A DNA stretch of 64,000 nt from Nocardia bhagyanarayanae (GCF_006716565.1 NZ_VFPG01000001.1:1922001-1986000); one strand, 5' to 3'; numbered from the stretch's first letter, positions 17,119 through 25,277 are shown. Numbers and translations: made by a program. Notes: generated from the sequence alone by a model not told the origin.

Positions 17119-18684
17119 TCAATTGCCTGCGAGCGTGGTCGGAAAGCGCTGGGCGGGTTTGTCTTCCAGCACGACGGTCGGTCGCACCGGCGTGCTCGGC
17201 GCGGGACCGATGAACTCGTACTCGTCCGGGCGCAGCCGCCGCGTCTGCAACCAGTACTGCCAGGTGAAGCCGGACCACAGCGTGCGGTTGTTACCGTGCT
17301 CGTCCAGGTACCAGCTGCGGCAGCCGCCGGTGTTCCACACCGAACGGGCCAGCTTGTGCTGGAGTTCGGCGTTGTAGCGGTCCTGCGCCGCCCGTCGCGG
17401 GGCCAGCGCCACCGCGCCACGCGCCCGCACCTGCCGCATCGCGTCGAGCACGTAGTGGATCTGCGACTCGATCATGAAGATGATCGAGTTGTGGCCGAGC
17501 CCGGTGTTCGGGCCGAGCAGGAAGAAGGCGTTGGGCATGTCGGCGACGGTGATGCCGCGGTGCGCCTGTACGCCCTCGATGGTCCATCGCGCGCCGAGGT
17601 CGACGCCGTCGCGGCCGGTGACCGACAGGTTGGTGAACGAGTCGATGACGTGGAAGCCGGTGCCGTAGACGATCACGTCGGCCGGATGCTCGACGCCGTC
17701 CGCGGTGACGATGCCCGCGGCGGTGAGATGGTCGATGCGGTCGGTGACCACGGTCGTCTTCGGGTCGGCCAGCGCCGGATAGTAGGTGTCCGAGCCGAGC
17801 AGCCGTTTGCAGCCCGCCCGGTAGTCCGGCGTCACCGCGGCGCGCAGGGCGGGGTCATCGATCTGGCGCGCGATGTGCCGTTTGCCGAGCCATTCCACCG
17901 CCTTCAGCAGGTCGGGTCTGCGCGTCATCGCGTAGGCGCCGACCTCCGCGCCCCAGTAGATGCCGTTGCGCAGCGCGAAGCGCAGTCCGGGCACCCGCCG
18001 CAGCGCGGTGCGGAAACGCTCGGAGAAGACCACGTCGGCGCGCGGCAGCACCCACGGCGCGGTGCGCTGGAACACCGTCAGCGCGCCGACTTCGTCGAGG
18101 ATCTCGGGCACGAACTGGATCGCGCTCGCGCCGGTCCCGATGACCGCCACCCGCTTGCCGCGCAGCTCGACACCGTGGTCCCACTGCGCGGAATGGAATG
18201 CGGCGCCGCGGAATTCGGAGCGGCCGGGGAACGCCGGAATGCTCGGAACGTGCAGCGCCCCGATGGCCGAGACGATGAACCGCGCGATGTACTCCCGGCC
18301 GTCGGCGCTGAACGCGTGCCAGCGGCGCTCGTCCTCGTCCCAATAGCCGCGAACCATGTGCTGGCCGAATCGGATTCGCTCGCGCAGACCGTACTTGGCG
18401 ACGACTTCCTTCAGGTAGCCGAAGATCTCCGGCTGCTGGGAGAACAGCCGCCGCCAATTCGTCCGCGGCTCGAAGGAATACGAGTACAGGTGGGTCGGCA
18501 CATCGCAGGCGCACCCCGGATAAGTGTTGTCGCGCCAGGTGCCGCCGATCTCGTCGGCCTTCTCCACGATCAGGTAGTCGCCGAGACCCGCCTTGTCCAG
18601 CGCGATCCCCATGCCGAGGCCGGAGAACCCGCTGCCGATGATCAGCACCTCGGTGTGCACCGGGGGCGAGGCTTGCGCTGCCAT
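17119..18684 (-). CDS. Flavin-containing Baeyer-Villiger-type monooxygenase
   Basis: 521-aa class B flavoprotein monooxygenase with two Rossmann motifs, FAD-binding G-S-G-F-S-G-L-G (residues ~17-24) and NADPH-binding G-T-G-A-S-A. The Baeyer-Villiger fingerprint F-R-G-A-A-F-H-S-A-Q-W-D lies between them (F-x-G-x3-H-x3-W). It inserts oxygen next to a ketone or oxidises a heteroatom; the substrate is unknown. It resembles the MymA group of mycobacteria. It follows the diiron-protein gene by 19 bp on the same strand. Confidence 0.92.
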   Translation of the reverse strand: MAAQASPPVHTEVLIIGSGFSGLGMGIALDKAGLGDYLIVEKADEIGGTWRDNTYPGCACDVPTHLYSYSFEPRTNWRRLFSQQPEIFGYLKEVVAKYGLRERIRFGQHMVRGYWDEDERRWHAFSADGREYIARFIVSAIGALHVPSIPAFPGRSEFRGAAFHSAQWDHGVELRGKRVAVIGTGASAIQFVPEILDEVGALTVFQRTAPWVLPRADVVFSERFRTALRRVPGLRFALRNGIYWGAEVGAYAMTRRPDLLKAVEWLGKRHIARQIDDPALRAAVTPDYRAGCKRLLGSDTYYPALADPKTTVVTDRIDHLTAAGIVTADGVEHPADVIVYGTGFHVIDSFTNLSVTGRDGVDLGARWTIEGVQAHRGITVADMPNAFFLLGPNTGLGHNSIIFMIESQIHYVLDAMRQVRARGAVALAPRRAAQDRYNAELQHKLARSVWNTGGCRSWYLDEHGNNRTLWSGFTWQYWLQTRRLRPDEYEFIGPAPSTPVRPTVVLEDKPAQRFPTTLAGN

Positions 18685-18703
18685 GGCGTCACTTCCGTTC
18701 GGA

Positions 18704-19696
18704 TCACGCCGCCGCGCGGCGCTCGAGTTCGTCGAGGATGTCCTGCGGCACGCTGCGCGAGATGCGATACAGCCGCCGCGTCACCGCGCCGTCGAGCATC
18801 CCCACCTCGTGCGCGAAACGCAGCAGCGGTTCGCCGGCGAAGGTCGCGTTCACCCGGAAGTTCGGCGAGGTGAAGGCGGCGAGGAAGCCGTGGAGCGGAT
18901 CGATGCCCACCGAGCGGTACACGCGCGGGTTGATCAGCACGGGGTACACGCCGAGCACCATCACCGCGAACACCAGCCGGTGGAAGGCGTTGGACACCTT
19001 GCCGCGCTCCTCGATGGCGCGCACCAATTCCTCACGGGCGTAGGTGATGTGACGCGCTTCCTCGAGCACGTGGATCTTCATCAGTTGGCGCACATGGGGT
19101 TGCAGGTCCGGATCGTTCATCGCCTCGCGCTGCAACCGGTCCAGGATCTCCTCGATCAGCAGGGTGCCCGCGTAGGCCGAGGGGCCGAGCGGGATGAACG
19201 TGGCGAGGCGACCGAGCTTGCGTCCGGTCTTCGGCAGCAGGTACGGCCGCAGGCCGGTGAGATTCACCAGGCGGCTGAACATGGTGGAATGCCTTGTCTC
19301 CTCGCCGATCTCGGCCAGCGCGTAGCGGGTGTGGTCGTCCACCAGCCGCTCGCTCTCCAGCACCGTGCGCAACAGCATCGTGCTCAGTCCGGCCTCGGCG
19401 AGGATGCCGAAGCTGAGCACGCTCACCAGCTCGTGCAGGCCGAGCTCGGTGCGCTGCTCGGGGGTGAGCCGTTCCCACAGCGCGGTGCCGTACAGCGATT
19501 GCCGGTGCTCGGGCATCCAGTGCTTGCCGGGCTCGATCGGTGCGTCCCAATCGATGTCGAGCTCGCCGTCGTAGGCGCGTTCGGCGGAGGAGCGCAGCAG
19601 CCGCTGGGCGGTCTTCTGCCGATCGCCGACCGTCTTGCGGCGCACCGTCGATGCGCCCGCCGTGGTGACGACGGGGCCGGTGGTCTCGGTGGTCAT
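18704..19696 (-). CDS. AurF-like diiron oxygenase, intact ligand set
   Basis: 330-aa helical protein of the p-aminobenzoate N-oxygenase (AurF) family. All seven ligand positions of AurF can be read: E101 (L-A-E-A-G), E133 and H136 (E-E-T-R-H), E182 (L-I-E-E-I), then H209, E213 and H216 (H-x3-E-x2-H in H-V-L-E-E-A-R-H). It should therefore bind two irons and activate O2 for N- or C-oxygenation. ATG 19696 overlaps the stop of the upstream paralogue by 4 bp (ATGA) and has the site AGGAGAG. The native substrate cannot be inferred. Confidence 0.88.
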   Translation of the reverse strand: MTTETTGPVVTTAGASTVRRKTVGDRQKTAQRLLRSSAERAYDGELDIDWDAPIEPGKHWMPEHRQSLYGTALWERLTPEQRTELGLHELVSVLSFGILAEAGLSTMLLRTVLESERLVDDHTRYALAEIGEETRHSTMFSRLVNLTGLRPYLLPKTGRKLGRLATFIPLGPSAYAGTLLIEEILDRLQREAMNDPDLQPHVRQLMKIHVLEEARHITYAREELVRAIEERGKVSNAFHRLVFAVMVLGVYPVLINPRVYRSVGIDPLHGFLAAFTSPNFRVNATFAGEPLLRFAHEVGMLDGAVTRRLYRISRSVPQDILDELERRAAA

Positions 19697-20649
19697 CGCA
19701 CCGCTCTCCTGTTCCTGATCGTGCGAGCGCACGGTCTGTGGTGCGTTTCGCGGAGGAAGTCGCGCACCGTCGCGGTCGCGGGGCGTGCGTTGCGCCGATA
19801 GGCGCCGGTGGTCAGCGCGGCCGCCGCCCCCGCGAGCGGATGGATTCCGACGGCGCGGTACACGGCCGGGTGCACGAGCGCCGCGTAGGCGACCGCGGTC
19901 ACGGCGCTCAATACCCAGCGGTGCAGCGCGGCGCGGATCGGACCGCGAGAGTCGATCGCGCGCGACAACTCCGCGCGCGTCGCCTCGACGTGCCGCGCGC
20001 TGGAGGCGGCGTGCAGCAGCGCCAGCTGGCGCAGGTGCGGCTGGATGTGCGGATCGGTGGTCAGCTCGCGCAACAGCTGCGCCGCCATCTCCTCGATGAG
20101 CAGACGGAAGCCGAGCGCGGTAGGGCCCTCGGGGATCCACAGCGTCAGCTTGGTCAGCGCGCGCAGCGGCGCGGACAGGCGATACGGCGGCAGGCCGGTG
20201 GCGTTGATCAGCCTGCTGTACATGGTGGAGTTGCGGCTCTCGTCGTGGATCGCCGCGAGGGTGAATCTGGTGTGATCGTCGACGGGGTCGCGGCTTTCGA
20301 TGACGTCGCGGAACATCAGCATCGACAGCATCGATTGCGCGTAGATGCCCACGCTGAGCATGCTGACCAGCTCGTGCTTGCCGAGTTCGCGCCGCTGCTC
20401 GGGACCAAGCCGCTCCCACAACCTGCTGCCGTACAGCGAAACACGCTCGGGGGGAAGCCAATTCAGCGCCGGATCGGGCGTCGCGTCCCAATCGATGTCG
20501 AGATCGGGGTCGTAGGCCGCTTCGGCGACACCCGCGAACAACAGCCGTCGCGCGGTGCTCTGCCGGTCGCCGATGTGGCGACGGCGGCGCACGGCCGCGC
20601 CGGACGGCGTGGTGGCGGGCCGAAAGCCATGGTCGCGGCTGGACGTCAT
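19693..20649 (-). CDS. AurF-like paralogue with three iron ligands lost (probable pseudo-enzyme)
   Basis: 318-aa protein clearly homologous to its downstream neighbour. Both begin with G-D-R-Q-x-T-A-x-R-L-L and L-D-I-D-W-D-A, and the ligand blocks are in register with a constant offset of four residues. At the seven ligand positions it has Q105 (for Glu), E137, N140 (for His), E186, H213, S217 (for Glu) and H220. A normal diiron site is not possible with these. The frame is intact, so it may be a structural or regulatory partner. Start ATG 20649; GTG 20658 is an alternative. First gene of the minus-strand operon. Confidence 0.85.
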   Translation of the reverse strand: MTSSRDHGFRPATTPSGAAVRRRRHIGDRQSTARRLLFAGVAEAAYDPDLDIDWDATPDPALNWLPPERVSLYGSRLWERLGPEQRRELGKHELVSMLSVGIYAQSMLSMLMFRDVIESRDPVDDHTRFTLAAIHDESRNSTMYSRLINATGLPPYRLSAPLRALTKLTLWIPEGPTALGFRLLIEEMAAQLLRELTTDPHIQPHLRQLALLHAASSARHVEATRAELSRAIDSRGPIRAALHRWVLSAVTAVAYAALVHPAVYRAVGIHPLAGAAAALTTGAYRRNARPATATVRDFLRETHHRPCARTIRNRRAVR

Positions 20650-20688
20650 CGTCCCCACCAGTCCTCTGTGCGAAATGCGGAACTACTA

Positions 20689-20715
20689 GTACCCAATACC
20701 GTCGGTTCCGTGTAC
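20689..20715. promoter_or_regulatory. 27-bp dyad in the divergent promoter of the oxygenase cluster
   Basis: The symmetric pattern GTAC-N5-ACCG-T-CGGT-N5-GTAC is centred on base 20702, about 40 bp from the AurF-like start and 70 bp from the DUF4873 start. The inner ACCGTCGGT is a perfect 9-bp palindrome. It is the natural operator candidate for the TetR encoded at 21134, controlling both directions. Confidence 0.5.
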
Positions 20716-20785
20716 ATTTACGAGTGTGTCCCACGTCTCACTCGATGTCAACGGTCGAGGTGAGACGGGGTTTCGAGGAGTCGAG

Positions 20786-21112
20786 ATGAACAGCGACAGT
20801 CCGCACGCGCGGTCCGATTACCTGGGCGCGGCAACCCTGGTCGTGCACGGCCGCGAGATCGCGGTGCAGGTCGAGTTGCGCGGCTATCGGGAACCGATCG
20901 ACGGCATCTACCGGTGGTTCGGCCGGATCCGTCCGAACGACGATCTCGCGGCGGCGCTCGGCGACGAGCCGCGCGCCAGGGTCACCATCCGCACCGAGCA
21001 CGGCGCCCGCGAGGGTTACGTCGGCGACCCCGACCCGTGGCGGCGGTTCCGGATAACGGGCAAGAGCACGCCGCCGTTTCCGGTGCCGACCGAGTTGACC
21101 GAGGTGGAGTGA
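20786..21112 (+). CDS. DUF4873 domain protein
   Basis: 108-aa protein with D-Y-L-G-A-A-T-L-V-V, L-R-G-Y-R-E-P-I-D-G-I-Y-R-W-F-G-R-I and W-R-R-F-R-I-T-G. These are the marks of DUF4873, a small beta-rich domain that, as far as I recall, is often attached to or encoded beside flavin monooxygenases in actinobacteria. ATG 20786 follows CGAGGAGTCGAG. Its position, divergent from the oxygenase operon and 21 bp before a TetR gene, ties it to the same pathway. Its role is unknown. Confidence 0.78.
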   Translation: MNSDSPHARSDYLGAATLVVHGREIAVQVELRGYREPIDGIYRWFGRIRPNDDLAAALGDEPRARVTIRTEHGAREGYVGDPDPWRRFRITGKSTPPFPVPTELTEVE

Positions 21113-21133
21113 AGAATTGGTACGGTCGGATTC

Positions 21134-21859
21134 GTGATGCACAGCCGCCGGGAAGTCGACCAGGCGCGGCCCAAGCGGGTCGACGCCCGGACCGAGCGGT
21201 GGCGCGCGCACCGGGTGAAGGTGCGCGACGAGTTCGTCGACGCCGCGTTCCGCGCGCTGGACAAGTTCGGTCCGGAAGTCAGCATGGGCGATATCGCCAA
21301 GGAGGCGGGCGCCGCGAAGCCGAAGCTGTACCGGCACTTCGAGGACAAGACCGATCTCTACAACGCGATCGTGGACCGGGTGCGCGACATGCTCTGGGAA
21401 CGCATCATCTCCAGCATCGATCTGAGCAACGACTCGGCGCGCGAACTGGTTCGGCGCGGCGCCGCGGAATACGCGCTGGTGGTCACCGAGCACCCGAACG
21501 TCTTCCGTTTCATGCTGCACAGCCACTTCACTCAGCAGGCGGACGAGTCGGAGCGGGCGCTGCAATCGGCACGACAGTCGGCGCGGCGGGCCGCCGAAAT
21601 GTTCGCCGGGCTGATGGAGGACGAGTCGATCGACGTGGCCAGCGTCGAGCTCGTCAACTATTCGATATTCGGCGCGGTCGCCTCGGCCACCGACTGGTGG
21701 CTCGGCGCGAACCGGCTCCAAGCCAATGCGATGCCGATCGAGAAGTTCGTCGCTTACATCGCCGAGATCGTCTCGGCGCTCGCCGAGGCCAACGCTCGCC
21801 TCAACGGCATTGTCATCAACGCCGAGCTGCCCCTGCACTCCGCTTTTTCGACGACTTAG
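21134..21859 (+). CDS. TetR-family regulator of the oxygenase cluster
   Basis: 241-aa regulator with a TetR DNA-binding region at residues ~30-80 (V-S-M-G-D-I-A-K-E-A-G-A-A-K-P-K-L-Y-R-H-F) and a long helical C-terminal domain. Starts GTG 21134 and ATG 21137 are adjacent. It is co-directional with the DUF4873 gene. Control of the divergent promoter through the dyad at 20689-20715 is inferred from position. Its end abuts a 17-bp tandem repeat. Confidence 0.88.
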   Translation: MMHSRREVDQARPKRVDARTERWRAHRVKVRDEFVDAAFRALDKFGPEVSMGDIAKEAGAAKPKLYRHFEDKTDLYNAIVDRVRDMLWERIISSIDLSNDSARELVRRGAAEYALVVTEHPNVFRFMLHSHFTQQADESERALQSARQSARRAAEMFAGLMEDESIDVASVELVNYSIFGAVASATDWWLGANRLQANAMPIEKFVAYIAEIVSALAEANARLNGIVINAELPLHSAFSTT

Positions 21860-21867
21860 CGCCTCTC

Positions 21868-22242
21868 GGGCAACTTGGCCTTTTGGCGAGCTGGGCCTTT
21901 AGTGAGCTGGGCCCCTTCGGCGAACTGGGCCCCTGCGGCAACTGGTCCCCTTCGGCGAGCTGGGCTTTTCGGCGAGCTGGGCTTTTCGGCGAGCTGGGCT
22001 TTTCGGCGGGCTGGGCTTTTCGGCGGGCTGGGCTTTTCGGCGGGCTGGGCCTTTTGGCGGGCTGGGCCTTTTGGCGGGCTGGGCCTTTCGGCGAGCTGAG
22101 CCTTTCGGCCAGCTGAGCCTTTCGGCGAACTGGGCCCTTCGGCCAGCTGGGCCTTTCGGCGAGCTGGGCCTTTCGGCGAGCTGGGCCTTTCGGCGAGCTG
22201 AGCCTTTCGGGCTAACGGAGCTTTTGGGTGGCCGAGCGTTTC
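21868..22242. repeat. 17-bp tandem repeat (minisatellite), about 22 units
   Basis: Head-to-tail units with consensus GGCGAGCTGGGCTTTTC, period 17. Only one unit differs in length (18 bases), and substitutions cluster so that neighbouring units resemble each other (GAGCTGGGCTTTTC units, then GGGCTGGG units, then CTGAGCC units). This suggests stepwise local duplication. Because 17 is not a multiple of 3 the array stays open in several frames, but the predicted peptides are repetitive and no start site is convincing, so I treat it as non-coding. It fills the gap after the TetR gene. Confidence 0.9.
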
Positions 22243-22251
22243 GCCCCGGCG

Positions 22252-22271
22252 GTGCCGCCCGAAGGCGGCAC
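22252..22271. terminator. Hairpin after the minisatellite
   Basis: Perfect 8-bp stem GTGCCGCC / GGCGGCAC with a CGAA tetraloop. It could end transcripts coming from the TetR gene or, on the other strand, from thiD. The next 290 bp up to the thiD stop show no gene. Confidence 0.5.
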
Positions 22272-22565
22272 GGGGGCATCAGCCAGCGCTGCCGGACGTC
22301 GTCCGTCGTCAGGCCGCGCATGGCCAGAGCGAAGGCGGAAGTACGCATGAGATGCGCCGCCGAACGAGTCTCTCCTACGGCCGCGCAATGGCCGGAGCCT
22401 ATGCGGAGATACGCCTTGTCGCGTCCACTGCGAACGCCGTTGTTCTCAGCCGAGCCGCGCCGTTGAGGCCGGCTGTGTTCGCGACATCCCCAGTATGGAC
22501 CTGCCCACCGACAAGTTTCGGCGCCAGGCTCGGTGGGCGAGACGGTCTGTTCTTCACGGAATATT

Positions 22566-23411
22566 TCAGGAGGAGTGCAGCCGCCACAGTGGGGAAACCG
22601 GGCCGTGGCCGGCGCCGAGATCGTAGGAGGCGGCCAGGCAGCGGCGGGTCCATTCCTTGGCGAACTCGACCGCCTCGGGCACCGGGTAGCCGTGCGCGAG
22701 GGCGCACGCGATGGCCGCGGCGAGGGTGTCGCCGCCGCCGTGGTCGTTGCCGGTGGTGATGCGCGGGGCGGGGAACTCGTAAAAGTTCTCGCCGTCGAAG
22801 AGGAGGTCCGTGCTCAGTTGGGACGAGCGCATATGTCCGCCCTTCACGATCGCCCAGCGCGGGCCGAGCGCGTGCAGTGCCTCGGCGGCGCGTCGGGCCT
22901 CGGTCTGGTCGGTGACCGTGATTCCGGTGATCAGCCGGACCTCGTCGAGGTTGGGTGTCACGATCGTCGCCAGCGGAATCAGGGTGTGGCGCACCGCGTC
23001 CAGCGCCTCGGCGTGCAGCAATGGGTCGCCGTGCATGGAAGCCGCCACGGGGTCGACGACCAGCGGGATCTCGCCGTCACGCCCGATGCCGACTTCCCGG
23101 CAGACGTCGGCGACCGCCTCGATGATGGCCGTCGAGGCGAGCATGCCGGTCTTGGCCGCGCCGACGCCGATGTCGCCGACCACCGAACGCACCTGGTCGG
23201 CGACGATCTGCGGCGGGATCTCGTGGAAGCCGCTCACGCCCACCGAGTTCTGCACCGTCACCGCCGCGACCGCGACGCACGCGTGCACTCCGCACATCGC
23301 CATGGTGCGCGAGTCGGCCTGAATTCCGGCGCCGCCGCCGGAATCGGTGCCTGCGATGGTGAGGACGCGGACCGGAGTCTGTCCGTCGGCGGGGAGGGGC
23401 AGCAGTTTCAC
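22566..23411 (-). CDS. thiD: Hydroxymethylpyrimidine/phosphomethylpyrimidine kinase ThiD
   Basis: 281-aa ribokinase-fold enzyme that phosphorylates HMP and HMP-phosphate for thiamine synthesis. It begins (after ~14 residues) with V-L-T-I-A-G-T-D-S-G-G-G-A-G-I-Q-A-D and has V-D-P-V, T-P-N-L-D-E and G-G-G-D-T near residue 235. The anion-hole loop is usually G-T-G-C-T in ThiD; the Gly-Asp form here is more ribokinase-like. Start GTG 23411. It stands between the accessory oxygenase cluster and the zinc GTPase, away from thiG and thiC. Confidence 0.92.
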   Translation of the reverse strand: MKLLPLPADGQTPVRVLTIAGTDSGGGAGIQADSRTMAMCGVHACVAVAAVTVQNSVGVSGFHEIPPQIVADQVRSVVGDIGVGAAKTGMLASTAIIEAVADVCREVGIGRDGEIPLVVDPVAASMHGDPLLHAEALDAVRHTLIPLATIVTPNLDEVRLITGITVTDQTEARRAAEALHALGPRWAIVKGGHMRSSQLSTDLLFDGENFYEFPAPRITTGNDHGGGDTLAAAIACALAHGYPVPEAVEFAKEWTRRCLAASYDLGAGHGPVSPLWRLHSS

Positions 23412-23517
23412 AGGGCGACCATAACCGGCGCGGCTGGAGGGGGTCTGTCGAGAACCTCGCGCAGGGCTCGAGCAGAGGTGAACGACTTGGCGCGCCACCG
23501 GGCTCCGAGACCTAGTG

Positions 23518-23543
23518 GAAAATGAAAACCATTACCATTTCTC
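23518..23543. promoter_or_regulatory. Zur-like box directly upstream of the COG0523 GTPase
   Basis: AT-rich island in GC-rich DNA with inverted arms AAATG and CATTT (23520-23540) and inner sequence GAAAACCATTACC. Read on the other strand it gives AATGGTTTTCATTT, close to actinobacterial Zur/Fur boxes. It ends only about 5 bp before the chosen GTG start, so Zur would block the promoter and the mRNA is likely to be leaderless. Confidence 0.7.
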
Positions 23544-23544
23544 C

Positions 23545-24693
23545 GTGACCACATCATCGCGCACAGATCCGCTTCCCGTTACCGTGCTGTCCGGCTTCCT
23601 CGGAGCGGGCAAGACCACGCTGCTCAACCACATCCTGGCCAACCGCGAGGGCCGCCGGGTCGCGGTCATCGTCAACGACATGAGCGAGGTGAACATCGAC
23701 GCCGCGCTGGTCGCGGGCCAGGGACACCTGGACCGCACCGAGGAGAAACTGATCGAGCTCACCAACGGCTGCATCTGCTGCACGCTGCGCGAGGACCTCA
23801 TCGAGGCCGTCGGCAGGCTCGCCCGCGAGGGGCGCTTCGACCAGCTGGTCATCGAATCGACCGGCATCTCCGAACCCATGCCGGTCGCGGCGACCTTCGA
23901 CTGGGAGTTCGAGGACGGCTTCAAGCTCGGCGACATCGCGCGCCTGGACACCATGGTGACCGTGGTGGACGCCTCGACCTTCCTCGGCGAGGTGGTGCGC
24001 GGCCAGGCGCTGGCGGACCGGAATCTGGAGGCGGGGGAGGGCGACGAGCGCACCATCGCCGATCTGCTTGTCGACCAGGTGGAATTCGCCGACGTGCTGC
24101 TGATCAACAAGACCGATCTGGTGAGCGCGAATGCCGCCGGGACGGTGGAAGCCACGGTGCGGCGGCTCAATCCGCGGGCGCGGGTGCTGCGCGCCTCGCA
24201 CGGGGTGGTGGAACTCGGTGAGGTGCTCGGTACCGGTCGCTACAACCCTTTGGTTGCCGCGGAGGCAGAAGGGTGGGCCGAAGAGCTTGCGGGAGGGCAT
24301 GTTCCGGAGACCGAGGAGTACGGCATTCGGAGTATTACCTATACCGCTTCGCGGCCGTTTCACCCGGGACGGTTGGCGGGGGTGTTGGAAGAGTTGCGAG
24401 GAGTATTGCGCAGCAAGGGCTTTTGTTGGATCGCCAGTCGTGCGGGTTTGGCGGCTGTCTGGTCGCAGGCCGGGCCGAATTTGAGCTTCGAGCCTGCCGC
24501 GTTGTGGTCGTCGTTGGAAGTCCCTGCGGGGCAGGAGATCGTCTTCATCGGGGTGAAGTTGGATGGGGAGCGGGTTCGGGCGTTGCTGGATGGTGCGTTG
24601 TTGACCGATGCGGAATATGCGGCTGGGCCTGCGGTTTGGGGGGAGTTCGATGATCCGTTTCCGGTTTGGGGGGAGTTGCATGAGCACGTGTGA
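23545..24693 (+). CDS. COG0523 (CobW/ZigA-type) GTPase, putative zinc metallochaperone
   Basis: 382-aa G3E GTPase with P-loop G-F-L-G-A-G-K-T-T, metal motif C-I-C-C (residues ~73-76), E-S-T-G-I-S-E-P and base-recognition N-K-T-D. The CobW C-terminal domain begins around residue 255 with [11 protein letters not shown]. Family members deliver zinc to client proteins under zinc limitation. GTG 23545 was chosen because the in-frame GTG at 23515 would place the Zur-like box inside the gene. Codon use becomes less GC-biased near the 3' end (from about 24300), where the repeat-rich gap begins. Confidence 0.9.
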   Translation: MTTSSRTDPLPVTVLSGFLGAGKTTLLNHILANREGRRVAVIVNDMSEVNIDAALVAGQGHLDRTEEKLIELTNGCICCTLREDLIEAVGRLAREGRFDQLVIESTGISEPMPVAATFDWEFEDGFKLGDIARLDTMVTVVDASTFLGEVVRGQALADRNLEAGEGDERTIADLLVDQVEFADVLLINKTDLVSANAAGTVEATVRRLNPRARVLRASHGVVELGEVLGTGRYNPLVAAEAEGWAEELAGGHVPETEEYGIRSITYTASRPFHPGRLAGVLEELRGVLRSKGFCWIASRAGLAAVWSQAGPNLSFEPAALWSSLEVPAGQEIVFIGVKLDGERVRALLDGALLTDAEYAAGPAVWGEFDDPFPVWGELHEHV

Positions 24694-24904
24694 ACTCGGT
24701 TGACGACGGTGGTGGTTGGCCTGCGATCAGGTTGTTGGGTTGTGTGTTCCGGGGCTGGACTTGCTAGTTCGTGCGCGGTTGTCCCATGGGCTGAACGGTG
24801 CTGGTGTTGTTGGTTGCGTTTTGTGACGTGTTTCCGTGGGCTAGGCCTTGGTGATTCACGCGCGGTTGCCCACGGGCCGAACGGTGCTGGTGTCGTTGGT
24901 TGCG

Positions 24905-25066
24905 TTGGGCGACGTGGTTCCGGGGGTTGGCCTGCTCGTTCATGCGCGGTTGGCCCAGGTTTGCCTCGAACGGTGCTGGGCGCGTTGGGTGTCGTACCCG
25001 GCTTACCTCCCGCTGTTGGTGAGCGTGGGCTCGGGTTCCGGCGTGGTCATCTGGCTGTGGTTGCGT
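24905..25066 (+). repeat. Dispersed repeat, partial copy 1 (left part only)
   Basis: About 162 bp nearly identical to 25115-25277, starting TTGGGCGACGTGGTTCCGG and ending in CTGGCTGTGGTTGCGT. Its second half (from the GTGCTGGGCGCGT part through the TACCCGGCTTACCTCCCGC part) is shared with the full elements at 25452, 33275 and 41720. The hairpin module found in those is missing here. Short open frames run through it but differ between copies. The flanking stretch 24694-24904 holds weaker echoes of the same sequence and no gene. Confidence 0.85.
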
Positions 25067-25114
25067 TTCTCGTAGGCGCGTGAGTGGTGGTCGGTCGGTG
25101 GGGTGTCGGGTGGG

Positions 25115-25277
25115 TTGGGCGACGTGGTTCCGGTGGTTGGGCCTGCTCGTTCATGCGCGGTTGGCCGAGGTTTGCCTCGAACGGTGCTGGGCGCGTTGGG
25201 TGTCGTACCCGGCTTACCTCCCGCTGTTGGTGAGCGTGGGTGCGGCTTCCGGCGTGGTCATCTGGCTGTGGTTGCGT
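25115..25277 (+). repeat. Dispersed repeat, partial copy 2 (left part only)
   Basis: Direct repeat of 24905-25066 at 210-bp spacing, continuing into CTAGAGAGGGCAG like the full copies but then diverging before any hairpin. The region up to 25451 contains no supported gene. Confidence 0.85.

Noticed and set aside
18704..20734. One long minus-strand frame that could be read as a fused 676-aa protein
   Set aside because: The N-terminal half is an out-of-frame reading of the upstream AurF-like gene. The true start is ATG 19696 with a ribosome site and a 4-bp overlap.
21868..22242. CRISPR array in the 17-bp repeat
   Set aside because: Units are directly adjacent with no spacers.
21875..22466. 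Repetitive open frames over the 17-bp array, on both strands
   Set aside because: All frames stay open because the unit mostly has no stop codon. There is no ribosome site, and the composition is that of the repeat only.
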